Shown: positions 1-12,094 of the stretch, in pieces
How positions within the stretch are numbered: position 1 is the stretch's first letter
Layout of the letters: every line of letters starts with the position of its first letter
Assembly (NCBI GenBank): GCA_019359615.1
Contig: JAHHHA010000011.1
Span: 1-64,000 of the forward strand
Source: Cyanosarcina radialis HA8281-LM2
GTDB taxonomy: Bacteria; Cyanobacteriota; Cyanobacteriia; Cyanobacteriales; CCAP-1448
Length of the DNA: 64,000 bases
Direction of reading: 5' to 3'
Notes under the pieces: generated by a model
Database searches by the model: none
Told to the model about the DNA's origin: nothing
Seen by the model: the letters and a program-made list of their open reading frames with translations, nothing else
Made by a program: the position numbers and the translations under genes

Positions 1-270
1 TGACCTCCGATTCGTTCTCCTCTCCTGCTGCTGTCAGTTAGTCCTGTCTTCATTCCCTGTCTATCTCTCCACAGTAGATGATTGTTGTTGTTCTCATTCT
101 TTCCTCTATTTAATGAATTCTCCCTACCTTTTGAAGGGGGGCTAGGGGGGATCTAATGCAGGGACTCCAAGTTTTCCCACAGATATGTATACACGGTAGG
201 TGTCACGCCGAAGTCTTGTCGAACGGGGATGAAGGCAAACCAATTCTGGCTCTGTCGAACTCAGTTGTTT
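1..270. other. Intergenic region downstream of rpoC2, with a dispersed repeat
   Basis: No gene is supported here. Positions about 130-200 hold a G-rich motif, the word GGGGGATCTAATGCAGG and a GTATACAC word. The same words recur in opposite orientation at about 14700-14810, so this is one copy of a dispersed repeat. I see no convincing terminator hairpin for rpoC2. Confidence 0.5.
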
Positions 271-3200
271 TTACTCGTCATCCTCGTAATCGTCATCTTC
301 GTATTCATCATCTTCTTCTAGATCTTCTACATCCTCATCAAAATCCATCTCTCCTTCATCATCTAAGAACGGCGAAGGGAAGCCTGAAGACTTAGAAGTA
401 GCCTTGCGAGTCAGATTAGGTTTTTCTTCTAGGTCGGAGTAAGGCTCGTCACTGCTACCATTACCTTTACCAGGCCAACCAGCTAAACCAGAAGGTTCGT
501 CCAGACTGTAGTTGCGGGCAGTGCGATCGTCTAAAACCATATCTAGAGGATCGTCGGTCGCATTCGGTGGCACGTCTCCATAAGGATAAACGCCGCTGCC
601 TGCCATCATGCTTTGATCGAAATCTGCGGCAGCCGCCAGACTGGCATCTTCATAGGCGTTAAACCCGGTTCCGGCTGGAATCAACCGACCGATGATCACG
701 TTTTCCTTCAAGCCCCGCAGCCAGTCGGATTTGCCCTCGATCGCGGCTTCGGTTAACACGCGGGTAGTCTCTTGGAAGCTAGCCGCCGAAATAAAGCTGT
801 CGGTATTCAAAGATGCCTTGGTAATGCCCAACAGCACTGGAGTATATTCGGCTGGCGCCCCGCCAGTAATTGCCATCGCTTCGTTTACCTGCTCGACTTG
901 GCGCAACTCTACCAACTCCCCTGGCAGCATGGTGGTATCGCCGCCATCGTCTATCCGGACTTTGGAGGTCATTTGCCGCACGATCGTCTCGATGTGCTTG
1001 TCGGAAATATCGATCCCTTGAGACTGATAAACCGACTGCACTTCGTTGACCAGAAAAGCTTGGGCGTGTTGCAGGGCCTCTTTGGCTGAGTCGTACACTC
1101 CTTTGGTTTCTCGGTGCAACTCAAACCAGGTTTCGAGAATTTCGTGCGGGTTAGCCAAGCCATCGGTTAGGGGTTCGGCTGGCTGGACTTCCTGACCGTC
1201 CAGGACGATCGCGTTTTGTCCGGGGCCTAAAGGATAATCGGTCACTAAGCCATCGGGGGAGACAACTTTGATTTCGATCACTTCCTCTTCACCGTAGATT
1301 TCCGATACCGTCCCGCCCCGCCGAGCTAAGATACAGGCTTCTTTGGGCTTCCTGGCCTCTAAGAGTTCCTCGATTCTAGGCAACCCTTGGATGATGTCTC
1401 CAGTTTTGGCCCGCTCGAACACCAGTAGCACCAAGTTATCACCCCGCTGGACCAAATCGCCATCGTCGATGTGCAAAATCGCACCGCCCGAAACGCGATA
1501 GGGACGAGCTAGGCGGAGAGTGACTGAGAAGCCTGGGGCTAGAGCCTCTTTATCTCCTTTTTTCTTGCTTTCTCCATCCTCGATCGCGACCACTTGACCG
1601 GATTCGGGGGTTATAACTCCAGGAGCGATTTCGCTGCCAGCCACGACTAACTGCCCTGGCTTCACCGTAGGCTTGTGAGATGAGGTACTGACCGTTATGC
1701 GGTCGGCATCGCGGACTACGAGAATCCGACGAATGGCTTCGACTCCTTCGCGAATGCCTCGCACTTCCCCAGCTTCTTTACACTGAATTTCCGTCCGGGC
1801 TACCACCGCCCCAGCCGAAATCTGCATCCCGTCAGTCACTAGTACCTGAGTTTGGGTGTTGCCACCCAAAGGATCGGCAGCGGAATCTTTGCGGACTACC
1901 AAAGATTCGAGAATTACCAGTTGCAAGCGATCGATCTCTGGATCGCCATCGGGATCGGGAACTAACTCGATATCGGCAGCTAGTTGAGAATCGATCGTTT
2001 CCATATCCATCTCTAACACCAACTGCGTCCGCAGTAACTCGACTCCCTCCACCGATTTGAGCCGTTCTCCATCTTTATATGGCAAGCGCTGCACCGCTCG
2101 CAGTTGGATCTTGGTACCCCCGGCTTCGTTAATCGATGCCTGGGAAGGCACGGCAGGCTCGTCGGGAACGTGATATTCGATCACCGGCCGCACTAAATAA
2201 GCCGGACCTTCAGGAGTTTCGACGTACTCGACGTACTTGAGCTCGTCTACTGGTGGCAGTCCTGGAATGGTTTCTGCCCCAGGATAAACCAGCACGCCTT
2301 CAGAGGGCGGTTCTCCTTCGATATCGATTTGGATCAATTCCCCAGGCTTGATGGCAATTTCCCTTAAAATGTCGTTCTTCTGGATCGCTTCAACAATGCC
2401 GCTGGTCTGACAGAAAATATCTTTAACTACTTCCGTGCCAGCTTCGACGTATTGACCGTCTTCGACATTGAGCAGGGAAATGTCTTTATTGACTTCGTGG
2501 CATTCTTCGGGAATCCACAACAAGGTGCCACCTTTGACCACCTCGTAGCCCTGCTTGACTTTACGGGTGCGCTGCACCTCCACCCCGACGTATTTAAGCA
2601 TTCCACCCGTAGCCGTGCGATAGCGATCGTCGATCAATTCCGCTACGGCAGCGTGATTTTGCACTTTGGTTCCGGGAGCCGCTAGCAGCGAAAACCGCCG
2701 ATTGTCAGTGGTGTGAATCACGTAATGCTCTTTACCAGCAGAGCTTTCTCCCCGAACTTCGGCTCGATCGAGCAACACCGAGGCGGTGATGATGTCGATT
2801 TCTCGCTCGGATCGCAAGCGCACGACACCGCCGTTAGCTGTCATCAGCTTGGTTTCGGCCATGACGCTGCCGACTTCCACTCGGTCGCCATTTTTCACCA
2901 CTGGTTCGGCGGCGGTCGGCAAGTTGTACACTTCTCCCGATAGCACCCAAATCAGACCCCCCCGCTGAGCGATGCGGGTGGTGTTGCCTTGCCTGTCGGT
3001 TTTTTCTTCCGGCACCAGGTCGGCAAATAACGCTTCTCCAGCGATTGCTGTGGCCACGTCTTTAACTGCCTTTTCGGTCGCGCGACGGGCTTTGGCGGCT
3101 CCTTCTTCAGCCAGCAATTGGTCGGCTTTGACGCTTTGTCCGTCTTTTACCAATAGGGAGGAACCAGCAGCGATCGGGATCTTGACCGCGCTGCCGCCTT

Positions 3201-4380
3201 TAGCGGGCTTGATGGAGATATCCCCAGCCGTGTCTGCCTGTTCTCTTTCTTCCCCGTGGCGGGTTCTAATGGTGCGGGTGCGCAGTTTGCCCAACGACAT
3301 TACGCCGTCAAATGGAGCCTTGACTTGACGAGAGACTTCTCCGGTAAACACGCCTCCAGTGTGGAACGTCCGCATGGTTAGCTGAGTACCCGGTTCCCCG
3401 ATCGACTGAGCCGCAATGATCCCGACGGCTTCTCCCATATCTACCAGGTGTCCGTGAGCCAGACTCCAGCCGTAGCACAACTGACAAACACTCCGGGCCG
3501 CTTCGCAAGTTAAGGGCGATCGCACTACTACCGACTCCACCCCAGAGTTGACGATCTCCTTGATGACCGGATCGGAGATATCTTGGTTGCGCTCGGCCAC
3601 GATTTCCCCAGTTTGGGGATGCACGACATCTTCAGCTAGCACCCGACCGAGGAGACGATCGCCCAGAGCGATCAGGATGCGCTCGCCATCTTTCATCGGC
3701 ACTACCCGCACCCCTCTGGTCGTACCGCAATCGATTTCCCGCACGATCACGTCTTGAGCCACGTCTACTAGACGGCGAGTCAAATATCCCGAATCTGCGG
3801 TGCGCAATGCCGTATCTACCAGTCCTTTGCGGGCCCCGTAGGAGGAGATGATGTATTCCGTTACCGTCAGCCCTTCGCGGAAGTTGGTCTTGATCGGCAA
3901 GTCGATGATTTTCCCTTGGGGATCTGCCATCAGTCCGCGCATTCCGACTAACTGACGGACTTGCTCCATGCTGCCCCGCGCCCCAGAAAAAGCCATCATG
4001 TAGACTGAGTTCAGGGGGTCGGTAGCTTCAAAATGGCGTACTACCTCATCCTTGAGGGCTTGAGAGGTACTGTTCCAGGTATCGATAACTTTTTGGAATC
4101 GTTCGACTTCCGTGATTTCCCCTCGCGCGAACCGAGTTTCTGTAGCCCGAATTTCGCCTTCTGCTGCATCGAGCATCGATCGCTTGGCGGGCGGTACTTT
4201 TAGGTCGTCAACTCCGATCGAAATCCCGGCTTTAGTGGCATAGCGAAAGCCTAAATCTTTGAGCAGGTCGGCCATATGGGCCGTCCGGGCGCTCCCGTGC
4301 TTGCTGTAGGCCCAAGATACGAGTTTTTTCAACTGGTTCTTGCCCACCACTCGGTTGTAAAAAACCATGTCTTTTGTCAT
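271..4380 (-). CDS. rpoC2: RNA polymerase beta-prime-2 subunit (RpoC2)
   Basis: This is the C-terminal half of the split beta-prime subunit of cyanobacterial and plastid RNA polymerase, a core part of the transcribing enzyme. The protein has 1369 residues. A zinc-binding cysteine cluster is visible (CGTTRG near residue 218, then [11 protein letters not shown] near 290-300), followed by the trigger-loop segment [18 protein letters not shown] near 325-342. The long stretch after it, to about residue 980, matches the SI3 insertion known for cyanobacterial RpoC2. The C-terminus is a strongly acidic Asp/Glu tail. An AGGA-type ribosome site precedes the ATG. It is the last gene of the rpoB-rpoC1-rpoC2 run, 191 bp after rpoC1; that gap holds a repeat element. 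Confidence 0.98.
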   Translation of the reverse strand: MTKDMVFYNRVVGKNQLKKLVSWAYSKHGSARTAHMADLLKDLGFRYATKAGISIGVDDLKVPPAKRSMLDAAEGEIRATETRFARGEITEVERFQKVIDTWNSTSQALKDEVVRHFEATDPLNSVYMMAFSGARGSMEQVRQLVGMRGLMADPQGKIIDLPIKTNFREGLTVTEYIISSYGARKGLVDTALRTADSGYLTRRLVDVAQDVIVREIDCGTTRGVRVVPMKDGERILIALGDRLLGRVLAEDVVHPQTGEIVAERNQDISDPVIKEIVNSGVESVVVRSPLTCEAARSVCQLCYGWSLAHGHLVDMGEAVGIIAAQSIGEPGTQLTMRTFHTGGVFTGEVSRQVKAPFDGVMSLGKLRTRTIRTRHGEEREQADTAGDISIKPAKGGSAVKIPIAAGSSLLVKDGQSVKADQLLAEEGAAKARRATEKAVKDVATAIAGEALFADLVPEEKTDRQGNTTRIAQRGGLIWVLSGEVYNLPTAAEPVVKNGDRVEVGSVMAETKLMTANGGVVRLRSEREIDIITASVLLDRAEVRGESSAGKEHYVIHTTDNRRFSLLAAPGTKVQNHAAVAELIDDRYRTATGGMLKYVGVEVQRTRKVKQGYEVVKGGTLLWIPEECHEVNKDISLLNVEDGQYVEAGTEVVKDIFCQTSGIVEAIQKNDILREIAIKPGELIQIDIEGEPPSEGVLVYPGAETIPGLPPVDELKYVEYVETPEGPAYLVRPVIEYHVPDEPAVPSQASINEAGGTKIQLRAVQRLPYKDGERLKSVEGVELLRTQLVLEMDMETIDSQLAADIELVPDPDGDPEIDRLQLVILESLVVRKDSAADPLGGNTQTQVLVTDGMQISAGAVVARTEIQCKEAGEVRGIREGVEAIRRILVVRDADRITVSTSSHKPTVKPGQLVVAGSEIAPGVITPESGQVVAIEDGESKKKGDKEALAPGFSVTLRLARPYRVSGGAILHIDDGDLVQRGDNLVLLVFERAKTGDIIQGLPRIEELLEARKPKEACILARRGGTVSEIYGEEEVIEIKVVSPDGLVTDYPLGPGQNAIVLDGQEVQPAEPLTDGLANPHEILETWFELHRETKGVYDSAKEALQHAQAFLVNEVQSVYQSQGIDISDKHIETIVRQMTSKVRIDDGGDTTMLPGELVELRQVEQVNEAMAITGGAPAEYTPVLLGITKASLNTDSFISAASFQETTRVLTEAAIEGKSDWLRGLKENVIIGRLIPAGTGFNAYEDASLAAAADFDQSMMAGSGVYPYGDVPPNATDDPLDMVLDDRTARNYSLDEPSGLAGWPGKGNGSSDEPYSDLEEKPNLTRKATSKSSGFPSPFLDDEGEMDFDEDVEDLEEDDEYEDDDYEDDE

Positions 4381-4455
4381 TTGTTCCTCGTCCTTTGTTT
4401 TTTTGTCAGTTGTCAGTTGTTAGAGCCTTAAACAATAGAGATCTGGCGAAAATCC

Positions 4456-4540
4456 AACTTTTGGATATATAACGCAGATAAACAGCAGATAAATGCAGAT
4501 GAACGCAGATGAATCCGATAATTTATCGACTTATGCCAGA
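4456..4540. repeat. ACGCAGAT-type MITE-like repeat, copy 1
   Basis: Located in the rpoC1-rpoC2 gap. It has several units close to ACGCAGATAA or ACGCAGATGA, bounded by TCTGGCGAAAATC before position 4461 and by a TTATGCCAGA end. Relatives lie at 37075-37170 and 52337-52420. In the third copy the two ends read CCTCTGGCA and TGCTAGAGG, so the family probably has short terminal inverted repeats with a variable core. Confidence 0.65.
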
Positions 4541-4571
4541 AGTATCTTCACTACTAACTATTGACCGTTGA

Positions 4572-6485
4572 CTAACTTACTAGTGCTTCTTGAATCGTTT
4601 GGTTGTAAATCGCTCTACCGGGTGTGGTGCGAATGTATTGGGAGATCGTTTCTCCTGCTGCATCTAGGCGGAGGCGGCGGTGTTTGTAAAGCTGCATCAC
4701 CGTACCGTCTCCGAGTTCTTCGGTTTGCAGCAGTTTGTCGTCTGCTTTTTCCGTTTCTACCGGACCTAAGTAGCGCACCCAAACGTAGTCGTGCAAGCCA
4801 ATTTGTTCGTGCTGGTAGGCTTGGATGACATCTTCGAGGTTGCCGAAGAAGCGATCGCTCGTCTTCGCAGCGGGGTTGTCGGCTGTGAGGTAGTAGCAGC
4901 CCAAAACCATATCTTGGCTGGGAGCAACGATCGGCCGGCCCGTGGCTGGTGAGAGGATATTATGGCAAGCCAGCATCAGCAGTCTCGCTTCTGCCTGAGA
5001 TTCCAAAGATAAGGGCACGTGAACTGCCATTTGGTCGCCATCGAAGTCAGCGTTAAACGCCGGACAAACTAAAGGATGTAACTGAATAGCTCGACCATCG
5101 ACTAATATGGGTTCAAATGCTTGAATCCCCAGTCGGTGCAAGGTGGGAGCGCGGTTGAGCAATACCGGGTGTCCGGAAATTACTTCGTCTAATACATCCC
5201 AGACGCTCGGATCGCTGCGTTGGATCAGCTTTTTGGCAGCTTTGATATTATTCACCAAACCGCTGCGGATCAGGCGGTGAATGACAAAGGGTTGAAACAG
5301 TTCGATCGCCATTTCTCTGGGCAACCCGCACTGGTGAATTTTCAGCTTCGGCCCGACCACGATCACGCTCCGGCCGGAGTAGTCCACCCGTTTGCCTAGC
5401 AGGTTTTGCCGGAAGCGACCTTGTTTGCCCTCAATAATGTCTGAGAGGGACTTCAGCGGGCGGTTGTTAGCGCCTACTACCGTTCGTCCGCGCCTGCCGT
5501 TGTCGATCAAAGCGTCTACCGCTTCTTGGAGCATCCGCTTCTCGTTGCGAACGATGATTTCTGGAGCCAGGATTTCTTGCAACCTGGCCAGGCGGTTGTT
5601 GCGGTTGATCACCCGGCGATACAAGTCGTTGAGGTCGGAGGTGGCAAACCGTCCGCCATCTAGCTGCACCATCGGGCGCAGGTCGGGCGGGATTACTGGA
5701 ATTACTGACAGCACCATCCACTCTGGATCGCTGCCTGTGGCGATAAAGTTGTCGATCAACCGCAAGCGTTTGATCAGCTTGGCCCGCTTTTGACCTTTAG
5801 CAACGGCAATTTCTTCCCGCAGTTTTTCGGCTTCGATTTCTAAACCGCGCCTAGTGTCGCCATTTTTATCTACGCCTTCTTTGTCGAGATCGCGCAATAA
5901 AACTTGCAAGGCTTCAGCCCCAATTCCCACTTCAATGCCTTCGAGTTGAGAATCTTCGCTGTAAAGTTGCTCTTCGATCTCCAACCACTGATCTTCGGTC
6001 AGCAGTTGCTTGTAAGAGAGGCGATCGTCATTTCCTGGATCTAGCACCACATAAGCATTGAAGTAGACTATTTGCTCGACATCTCGCAGCGGCATATCCA
6101 GCAGAATGCTCAAGTAACTGGGAATGCCCTTGAGATACCAAACGTGAACTACTGGGGCTGCCAGCTTGATGTAGCCCATCCGGTGGCGGCGCACCCGCGA
6201 TTCGGTAACTTCCACACCGCAGCGTTCGCAGACGATACCCCGGTGTCGCACCCGCTTGTATTTACCGCAATGGCACTCCCAATCCTTCGACGGGCCAAAA
6301 ATGCGCTCGCAAAACAGGCCGTCCATTTCGGGTTTGAGCGTCCGATAGTTGATCGTTTCTGGTTTGGTAACTTCCCCTACTACTTGACCGTTCGGCAGGG
6401 TTCTTTCGCCCCATATCCGAACCTTTTCTGGCGATGCCAGACCGATTTTTACGTAGTCAAACCGCTGTTCTAGCTGAGGTCTCAT
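4572..6485 (-). CDS. rpoC1: RNA polymerase gamma (beta-prime-1) subunit (RpoC1)
   Basis: N-terminal half of the split beta-prime subunit, 637 residues, typical for cyanobacteria. The zinc ribbon CHCGK...CERCG lies near residues 71-90. The catalytic magnesium loop [12 protein letters not shown] is near residue 478, and the rudder/lid region [20 protein letters not shown] is clear. It lies between rpoB and rpoC2 on the same strand and is expected to be co-transcribed. The 184-bp gap before it carries repeated GTGTGGAGT-like units up to a few bases before the ATG, so no clear Shine-Dalgarno sequence is seen. Confidence 0.98.
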   Translation of the reverse strand: MRPQLEQRFDYVKIGLASPEKVRIWGERTLPNGQVVGEVTKPETINYRTLKPEMDGLFCERIFGPSKDWECHCGKYKRVRHRGIVCERCGVEVTESRVRRHRMGYIKLAAPVVHVWYLKGIPSYLSILLDMPLRDVEQIVYFNAYVVLDPGNDDRLSYKQLLTEDQWLEIEEQLYSEDSQLEGIEVGIGAEALQVLLRDLDKEGVDKNGDTRRGLEIEAEKLREEIAVAKGQKRAKLIKRLRLIDNFIATGSDPEWMVLSVIPVIPPDLRPMVQLDGGRFATSDLNDLYRRVINRNNRLARLQEILAPEIIVRNEKRMLQEAVDALIDNGRRGRTVVGANNRPLKSLSDIIEGKQGRFRQNLLGKRVDYSGRSVIVVGPKLKIHQCGLPREMAIELFQPFVIHRLIRSGLVNNIKAAKKLIQRSDPSVWDVLDEVISGHPVLLNRAPTLHRLGIQAFEPILVDGRAIQLHPLVCPAFNADFDGDQMAVHVPLSLESQAEARLLMLACHNILSPATGRPIVAPSQDMVLGCYYLTADNPAAKTSDRFFGNLEDVIQAYQHEQIGLHDYVWVRYLGPVETEKADDKLLQTEELGDGTVMQLYKHRRLRLDAAGETISQYIRTTPGRAIYNQTIQEALVS

Positions 6486-6669
6486 CTTGGTAAGTGTGGA
6501 GTGTGGAGTGTGGAGTGTGAAGTGGGGAGAGAGGAGTTCATAAGTTCAGGAGTTCAGGAGTTGAAGAAGTAAGAAGTGTCGAGTGTGAAGTGAAGAACGC
6601 TCCCCATCTCCCCATCTCCCCCTCTCCCCCTACTCCTGTAGTCCCATGCCCTATGCCCTATGCCCCAAT
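6486..6669. repeat. Repeat-filled rpoB-rpoC1 spacer
   Basis: The spacer contains tandem GTGTGGAGT-like units (about 6494-6525), AGTTCAGGAGTTCAGG words, a CCCCATCTCC run and a repeated ATGCCCTATGCCC word (about 6647-6665). These word families recur in many other intergenic regions of the window. No gene is seen. Confidence 0.6.
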
Positions 6670-9600
6670 TTAAAATTCCTCTTCTTCGAGATCTTCGGCA
6701 GTCAAGGATTCATAAGTAGGCCGAGAAGGTGTCCGGCGATAACCTGGGACTTCCATCATCAAATCGACTTCGACATCCCGACTGATACCGTCTTCGTTGG
6801 TTTCGACTTTGTGGACGGCGATATCGAGTCCGAGAGACTGGAGTTCCCGCATCAGCACTTTGAAAGATTCGGGAGTTCCCGGTCTGGGGATGGATTTGCC
6901 TTTGACGATCGCATTTAAAGCCTCGTTTCGTCCCTGCATATCGTCGGATTTCACCGTCAGCAGTTCTTGGAGGGTGTAAGCTGCCCCGAAAGCTTCTAGC
7001 GCCCAGACTTCCATTTCTCCAAATCGCTGACCGCCTTGTTGTGCTTTTCCGCCCAAAGGTTGCTGGGTGACTAACGAGTAAGGTCCGGTAGAGCGAGCGT
7101 GGATCTTGTCGTCTACCAGGTGGACTAGCTTCAGCATATAAGCCATGCCTACGGTAATCGGGCGATCGAATGGTTCCCCAGTGCGCCCGTCGTAGACTTG
7201 GACTTTGCCAGCGTGTTCTGGGTCGAACAGCCAGTCTTTACCCGTTTTTCCGGCAGCAGATTTCAACAGCCCGTGTACCGTACTGCGAGAGGCTTCTTGC
7301 CCGTACATTTCATCGAACGGTGTCAGTTTAAACCTCGCTCCGATGTTGGCACCAGCCCAGCCCAGCAAGCACTCGAATACTTGACCGACGTTCATCCGGC
7401 TGGGTACGCCTAGAGGGTTTAAGACGATATCGACAGGCGTGCCATCTGGCAAGTAGGGCATATCTTCGGCTGGCAAAATTCGGGAAATAATCCCTTTATT
7501 GCCGTGCCGACCTGCCATTTTGTCCCCGACTTGAATTTTCCGCTTCTGGGCGACGTAGACCCGTACCACCATATTGGCTCCTGGGGGCAATTCGTCGCCT
7601 TGCTCGCGGGTAAACACCCGCACGTCAACTACCCGGCCTTTTTCGCCGTTAGGCACTCGCAGGGAGTTATCGCGCACGTCTCTGGCTTTTTCGCCGAAGA
7701 TCGCCCTCAAGAGTTTTTCTTCCGGGGGTTGGTCGGATTCGCCTTTAGGAGTGACTTTGCCGACGAGAATGTCTCCCGCCTCTACCCAGGCACCTTTACG
7801 GATGATGCCGGTTTCGTCGAGTTGGCGCAAAGCTTCTTCCCCGACGTTAGGAATTTCGCGAGTGATTTCTTCGGGTCCTAACTTGGTTTGCCGCGCTTCG
7901 ATTTCAAATTTCTCGATGTGGATGCTGGTGTAAACGTCGTCCCGTACCAGGCGTTCGCTGATCAAGATCGCATCTTCGTAGTTGTAGCCTTCCCAAGGCA
8001 TATAGGCTACTAGGATGTTTTGTCCCAAAGCGATTTCGCCGCCTTCGGTGGCCGAACCATCGGCTAGCACCTGGCCCAATTCTACGCGATCGCCTTCAAA
8101 TACTAGCGGTCTTTGGTTCAAGCAGGTATCTTGGTTCGATCGCTGGTATTTTTGCAGTTGATACTCGATTTCCTTGGCTCTGCCAGATGAAAGCTTGAGT
8201 TCGTCTTCTTCTACTTCCGTCCTGACCCGAATCTTGGTGGCATCGACATAAGTAACTTCCCCAGTGGCTTTGGCCACGATTACCATCCCAGAGTCGCGAG
8301 CGGCTTGGGCTTCTAGACCCGTTCCTACCAAAGGCCGTCGGGGTTGTAGTAGCGGTACTGCCTGCCGTTGCATATTAGATCCCATCAGGGCGCGGTTAGC
8401 ATCGTCGTGTTCCAAAAAGGGAATCAAAGATGTTGCCACCGAGATGATTTGCACTGGGGAAACGGCTACGTAGTCCACCTGGTCTGGAGTCGTCGTAGCA
8501 AATTCTTTGCGATAGCGCACCGACACCAAATCCCCCAGGATATTATACTCTTCGTCGATGGGAATGTCGCCAGCGGCTACCCGCAAGTCGTCTTCTTCAT
8601 CGGCGGTCATATACCTGGCCTGCTCCTTAATAATGCGGCCGTTCTTGACGGGCCAGAAAGGAGTTTCGATAAAGCCGTATGAATTCACGCGGGCGTGAGT
8701 TGCCAAAGAGCCGATCAAACCAGCGTTAGGTCCTTCAGGCGTTTCGATGGGACAAATCCGACCGTAGTGAGAGGTATGAATATCTCGAACGGCAAATCCC
8801 GCCCGTTCTCGCGTTAAGCCACCAGGGCCGAGGGCGCTGAGTCGGCGTTTGTGAGTCAGTTCGGCTAGCGGATTGGTTTGATCCATGAACTGCGATAGCT
8901 GGGAGGAGCCAAAAAACTCTTTGATCGCCGCTACCAAAGGTTTCGGGTTGACTAGGCTTGCTGGGGTAAGAGATTCGGAATCCGAAACGGTCATCCGCTC
9001 TTTAATAATCCGCTCTAAGCGGTTTAAACCTACTCTCACTTGGTTTTGTAGCAACTCTCCCACCGATCGCACGCGGCGATTTCCCAGGTGGTCGATATCG
9101 TCCTCGCCGCCAATGTCAAACTCTAAGTTGATCAGGTAGTCGATCGCGGACAAAATATCTTGAGGGGTCAGCACCCGCACCGTATCTGGCGCGGTTAATC
9201 GCAGCTTGCGATTGAGCTTGTAACGTCCCACCCGGCCGAGGTCGTAGCGCTTGGGATCGCGGAAGCGAGATTCCAGCAGCATTTGTCCGCCTGTAACTGT
9301 AGGCGGTTCGCCGGGGCGCAGCTTTTTATAGAGTTCCAGCAATGCTTCTTCTTCGCTGGGGTTGCCCTCTTTATCGAGAGTTTTTTGATAGTATTCCGGA
9401 TGGCGCAGCCCGTCTAAGATTTCGCTATCGCTTAAGCCCAAAGCTTTCAGTAGCACTTGAGCCGACAGTTTGCGGGTTTTATCAATTCGCACCCAAACGA
9501 TATCGTTTTTGTCGGTTTCAAACTTCAGCCAAGCGCCGCGATTGGGGATCAAGCTGGCGCTGTAGGTCCGCCGTCCGTTTTTATCGACTTCCGATTTGTA

Positions 9601-10002
9601 GTAAACTCCTGGAGAGCGCACGATCTGGTTGACGATTACCCGTTCGGCCCCGTTAATGATAAACGTACCGCGATCGGTCATCAACGGCAGGTCGCCAATG
9701 AAGACTTCTTGCTCTTTGATCTCCCCAGTTTCTTTATTGATCAAGCGCGTGGGGACGTACATTTGGACAGCATAGGTCGCGTCCCGGCGTTTGGCCTCAT
9801 CCACGTCGTACTTGGGGCGCTTGAGTTTGTAGTCTTTGCCTTCAAAGTACAACTCCAGTTTCCCCGTATAGTCGGTAATCGGAGAAAAGCTGTTGAGTTC
9901 TTCAATCAAGCCTTCTTCCAAAAACCAGCGGAAACTGGAACGTTGAATTTCTATCAGGTCAGGCAAAATATAAGCAGGTTGATTCTGGGTTTGAGTGCTC
10001 AT
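6670..10002 (-). CDS. rpoB: RNA polymerase beta subunit (RpoB)
   Basis: Beta subunit of RNA polymerase, 1110 residues, normal for cyanobacteria. The rifampicin-pocket region around [20 protein letters not shown] and the fork/active-site block [12 protein letters not shown] (near residue 824) are intact. The C-terminus carries the expected [21 protein letters not shown]. It starts the rpoB-rpoC1-rpoC2 run. Upstream lie tatD and rpsT on the same strand, an order I recall from other cyanobacteria. A 518-bp leader separates it from tatD. Confidence 0.98.
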   Translation of the reverse strand: MSTQTQNQPAYILPDLIEIQRSSFRWFLEEGLIEELNSFSPITDYTGKLELYFEGKDYKLKRPKYDVDEAKRRDATYAVQMYVPTRLINKETGEIKEQEVFIGDLPLMTDRGTFIINGAERVIVNQIVRSPGVYYKSEVDKNGRRTYSASLIPNRGAWLKFETDKNDIVWVRIDKTRKLSAQVLLKALGLSDSEILDGLRHPEYYQKTLDKEGNPSEEEALLELYKKLRPGEPPTVTGGQMLLESRFRDPKRYDLGRVGRYKLNRKLRLTAPDTVRVLTPQDILSAIDYLINLEFDIGGEDDIDHLGNRRVRSVGELLQNQVRVGLNRLERIIKERMTVSDSESLTPASLVNPKPLVAAIKEFFGSSQLSQFMDQTNPLAELTHKRRLSALGPGGLTRERAGFAVRDIHTSHYGRICPIETPEGPNAGLIGSLATHARVNSYGFIETPFWPVKNGRIIKEQARYMTADEEDDLRVAAGDIPIDEEYNILGDLVSVRYRKEFATTTPDQVDYVAVSPVQIISVATSLIPFLEHDDANRALMGSNMQRQAVPLLQPRRPLVGTGLEAQAARDSGMVIVAKATGEVTYVDATKIRVRTEVEEDELKLSSGRAKEIEYQLQKYQRSNQDTCLNQRPLVFEGDRVELGQVLADGSATEGGEIALGQNILVAYMPWEGYNYEDAILISERLVRDDVYTSIHIEKFEIEARQTKLGPEEITREIPNVGEEALRQLDETGIIRKGAWVEAGDILVGKVTPKGESDQPPEEKLLRAIFGEKARDVRDNSLRVPNGEKGRVVDVRVFTREQGDELPPGANMVVRVYVAQKRKIQVGDKMAGRHGNKGIISRILPAEDMPYLPDGTPVDIVLNPLGVPSRMNVGQVFECLLGWAGANIGARFKLTPFDEMYGQEASRSTVHGLLKSAAGKTGKDWLFDPEHAGKVQVYDGRTGEPFDRPITVGMAYMLKLVHLVDDKIHARSTGPYSLVTQQPLGGKAQQGGQRFGEMEVWALEAFGAAYTLQELLTVKSDDMQGRNEALNAIVKGKSIPRPGTPESFKVLMRELQSLGLDIAVHKVETNEDGISRDVEVDLMMEVPGYRRTPSRPTYESLTAEDLEEEEF

Positions 10003-10520
10003 GCGTCTCCCGATCCACTAAAAGCCAATGTGCTGCTGATGGTTGGCTCGGCCCTCTCTGGTGAGAGGTTGGCACAGCCAACTGCAAATAGCTAACTGCC
10101 TTCGCAAACGATTGTGGCAGCTAGCTAGAAGTTATTAATTTCAAACGAGGGGTTGCAAGTACAAGTTCTTGGACTGAACGATTTAAAAAATTGCTTGCTT
10201 AGAAGGAAGAATGTAGAAGTTCAGGAGTTCAGAAGAATATTGAACTCGCTAGCGCGCAGCGTTTCCGCAGGAATACTTCTCCATTTTTGAACTTTTTTCA
10301 AAATCTGAGGGTTTTCGGCATGGATGAGGGTTTGGTAGTTGCAACTTGTAAGCAGTAGGTCTGGTCTGGAATTTCTATAGTACCTCTTCTTAGTCTATTC
10401 TGGCGCAATTTTCTAAAAATGGAGAGAGGGAGGATAGGGGGGAGATGGGGAGATGGGGAGATGGGGAGATGGGGAGAAAATTAACTACTGACAATTGACA
10501 AATTTTGAACTCCCGAACTC
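10003..10520. other. Long rpoB upstream region with repeats
   Basis: These 518 bp between tatD and rpoB hold no supported gene. They presumably include the rpoB promoter and leader, but I could not pick a convincing -35/-10 pair. Repeats present are a CGTTTCCGCAGGAATAC word near 10258-10275 (a relative is near 52470), AGTTCAGGAGTTCAG words near 10208, and a (GGGGAGAT)n microsatellite at about 10440-10478. Confidence 0.5.
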
Positions 10521-11324
10521 CTAAACTTCTAAATTGAAGAGTTGACAGGCATTTTGGGTAGTTTGGGCAGCTAGAGCTTCTAGCGATTCATTTCGCAATC
10601 GAGCTACGTATTCTGCTACGTGACGAACGTAGGCGGGTTCGTTGCGCTTGCCTCGTTTGGGAACGGGAGCCAGAAAGGGGCAATCGGTTTCGATCAACAG
10701 GCGATCGCTCGGTACGATTCTAGCCGATTCCTGAATTTGGGTGGCATTTTTAAAGGTCACGACCCCGCTAAAGCTGATGTAAAACCCCAAATCTAAGAAC
10801 CATTGGGTTTCTTCCGGCGTTCCTCCCCAACAGTGCATGACACCGCGTAGGGGTGAGGGGGAGATGGGGTGAGGGGGAGATGGGGTGAGGGTAAACTCTT
10901 GCAATAGCTCTCGCAATGTAGCCGCTGCGTCTCGGCAGTGGATGATTACAGGTAGATTAAGTTGGCGAGCTATTTCTAATTGAGCTAGCAAAACTTCTTT
11001 TTGCTGCTCTTGATTCTCAGCTTTATAAAAGTCTAGCCCTGTTTCTCCAATCGCCACGACTTTGGCATCAGAACGCGCCAAGTCCAAGATCTCGGCGGCG
11101 GTTCCATCCGTCCATTTGTGAGCATCTAGGGGGTGCAATCCTACTGCCAAAGACAATTCGGGAAATCGATCGGCTAGCGATCGCATTCCCGGAAACTCTG
11201 ATGGCTCGACGCAGGAATGCACCAGTCGCACTACCTCATTTTCTTGCCATCGCTCTCTTACTGCCTCCAGATCTGACTCGAAGACATCGAAGTTGATATG
11301 GACGTGGGTGTCGATTAGTTGCAC
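10521..11324 (-). CDS. tatD: TatD family metal-dependent hydrolase/DNase
   Basis: TatD-type TIM-barrel hydrolase (267 residues), a family of metal-dependent 3'-5' DNases and related hydrolases. All metal ligands can be seen: HVH at residues 7-9, GETGLDF near 95, IIHCRDA near 130, MHCWGG near 160 and ETDCPF near 212. It lies between rpsT and rpoB on the same strand. Residues about 145-158 are a Pro/Ser-rich segment encoded by tandem GGGGTGAGGGGGAGAT-like DNA (about 10851-10892). Relatives I know pass almost directly from the helix to MHCxxG here, so I infer an in-frame repeat insertion in a surface loop. Confidence 0.93.
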   Translation of the reverse strand: MQLIDTHVHINFDVFESDLEAVRERWQENEVVRLVHSCVEPSEFPGMRSLADRFPELSLAVGLHPLDAHKWTDGTAAEILDLARSDAKVVAIGETGLDFYKAENQEQQKEVLLAQLEIARQLNLPVIIHCRDAAATLRELLQEFTLTPSPPHPISPSPLRGVMHCWGGTPEETQWFLDLGFYISFSGVVTFKNATQIQESARIVPSDRLLIETDCPFLAPVPKRGKRNEPAYVRHVAEYVARLRNESLEALAAQTTQNACQLFNLEV

Positions 11325-11451
11325 GAGAATTTTAGGAGTTCAGAAGTTCAGGAGTTCAGGAGTACAGAAGTGAGTGAGAGACGAAGACAGTAAAATTCTT
11401 GTGTTCGCCCTCTCGCACTCCCCGCTCTCTTCGCCCTTTTTAACCTCTCCT

Positions 11452-11754
11452 CTACGAAGCTTCAGCTTGAGCTTGCAGTTTCTTCAGGGCTTGAGCTAGG
11501 CGAGATTTCTTATGAGCGCCATTATTGCGATGTAATACTCCCCGCTTTACGGCCCGATCGATCTTGCTGTAAGCCGCCGACATCCGAGTTTGCACTTCTT
11601 GCATCCCTTCGGTGTTAGGGTTAGCCGCATAAGTTTGTAGAGCCGCAAAATAGTTTTTCATCAGCGTCTTGACGGCTGATTTATAAGCCTTATTACGGAG
11701 CCGATTGCGTTCGGCAATTTGAGCGCGTTTGAGCGCAGACTTGTTATTAGCCAC
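11452..11754 (-). CDS. rpsT: 30S ribosomal protein S20
   Basis: Binds 16S rRNA in the small ribosomal subunit. The Lys/Arg/Ala-rich sequence starting [18 protein letters not shown] is diagnostic. I place the start at the GTG at 11754 (100 residues), because homology begins exactly there. An ATG further upstream, at 11868, would add 38 residues with no S20 likeness. No strong Shine-Dalgarno sequence precedes the GTG. The gene lies upstream of tatD and the rpo genes on the same strand, and is divergent from hisD. Confidence 0.95.
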   Translation of the reverse strand: MANNKSALKRAQIAERNRLRNKAYKSAVKTLMKNYFAALQTYAANPNTEGMQEVQTRMSAAYSKIDRAVKRGVLHRNNGAHKKSRLAQALKKLQAQAEAS

Positions 11755-12094
11755 AGTTCGGTATTTAGAACGACAAAAGGTTTGAGGAACAAATTTAAAA
11801 TATCCCAGACTGATTAATATAACATCTATTGCCAGACGCGAGCTATTGCGCCTTCCAGAAAAATCCACGTTAAGCTAGAGGTGTGTCGATCGTTCTCGAT
11901 ACCTACCGTAGCGAGGAAACTAGCCCACATCGTTCGTTGTCGATCGCGCCTTGAACTTTGTAGACTTGCTAGCAGCTAGCTGCTTTCTACCTTTGAACCT
12001 CCCAAGCTCTATCCTAGAGCCATCGATCGGAGGTGATAACACCTAGTCCCCAGTCTCTTCTCTTTAAACTCTCAAGATAGGCATTCCGAATTCC
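11755..12094. promoter_or_regulatory. Divergent rpsT/hisD intergenic region
   Basis: These 340 bp separate divergently transcribed rpsT (minus) and hisD (plus) and must hold both promoters. One notable structure is a perfect 5-bp inverted repeat, AGGTG and CACCT with an ATAA loop, at 12031-12044, about 50 bp before hisD. Its role is unknown, and a chance occurrence is possible. Confidence 0.4.

Noticed and set aside
12031-12044. AGGTG-ATAA-CACCT palindrome as a hisD operator
   Set aside because: A single 5-bp-arm palindrome is common by chance, and no regulator or second site supports it; kept only as a note.
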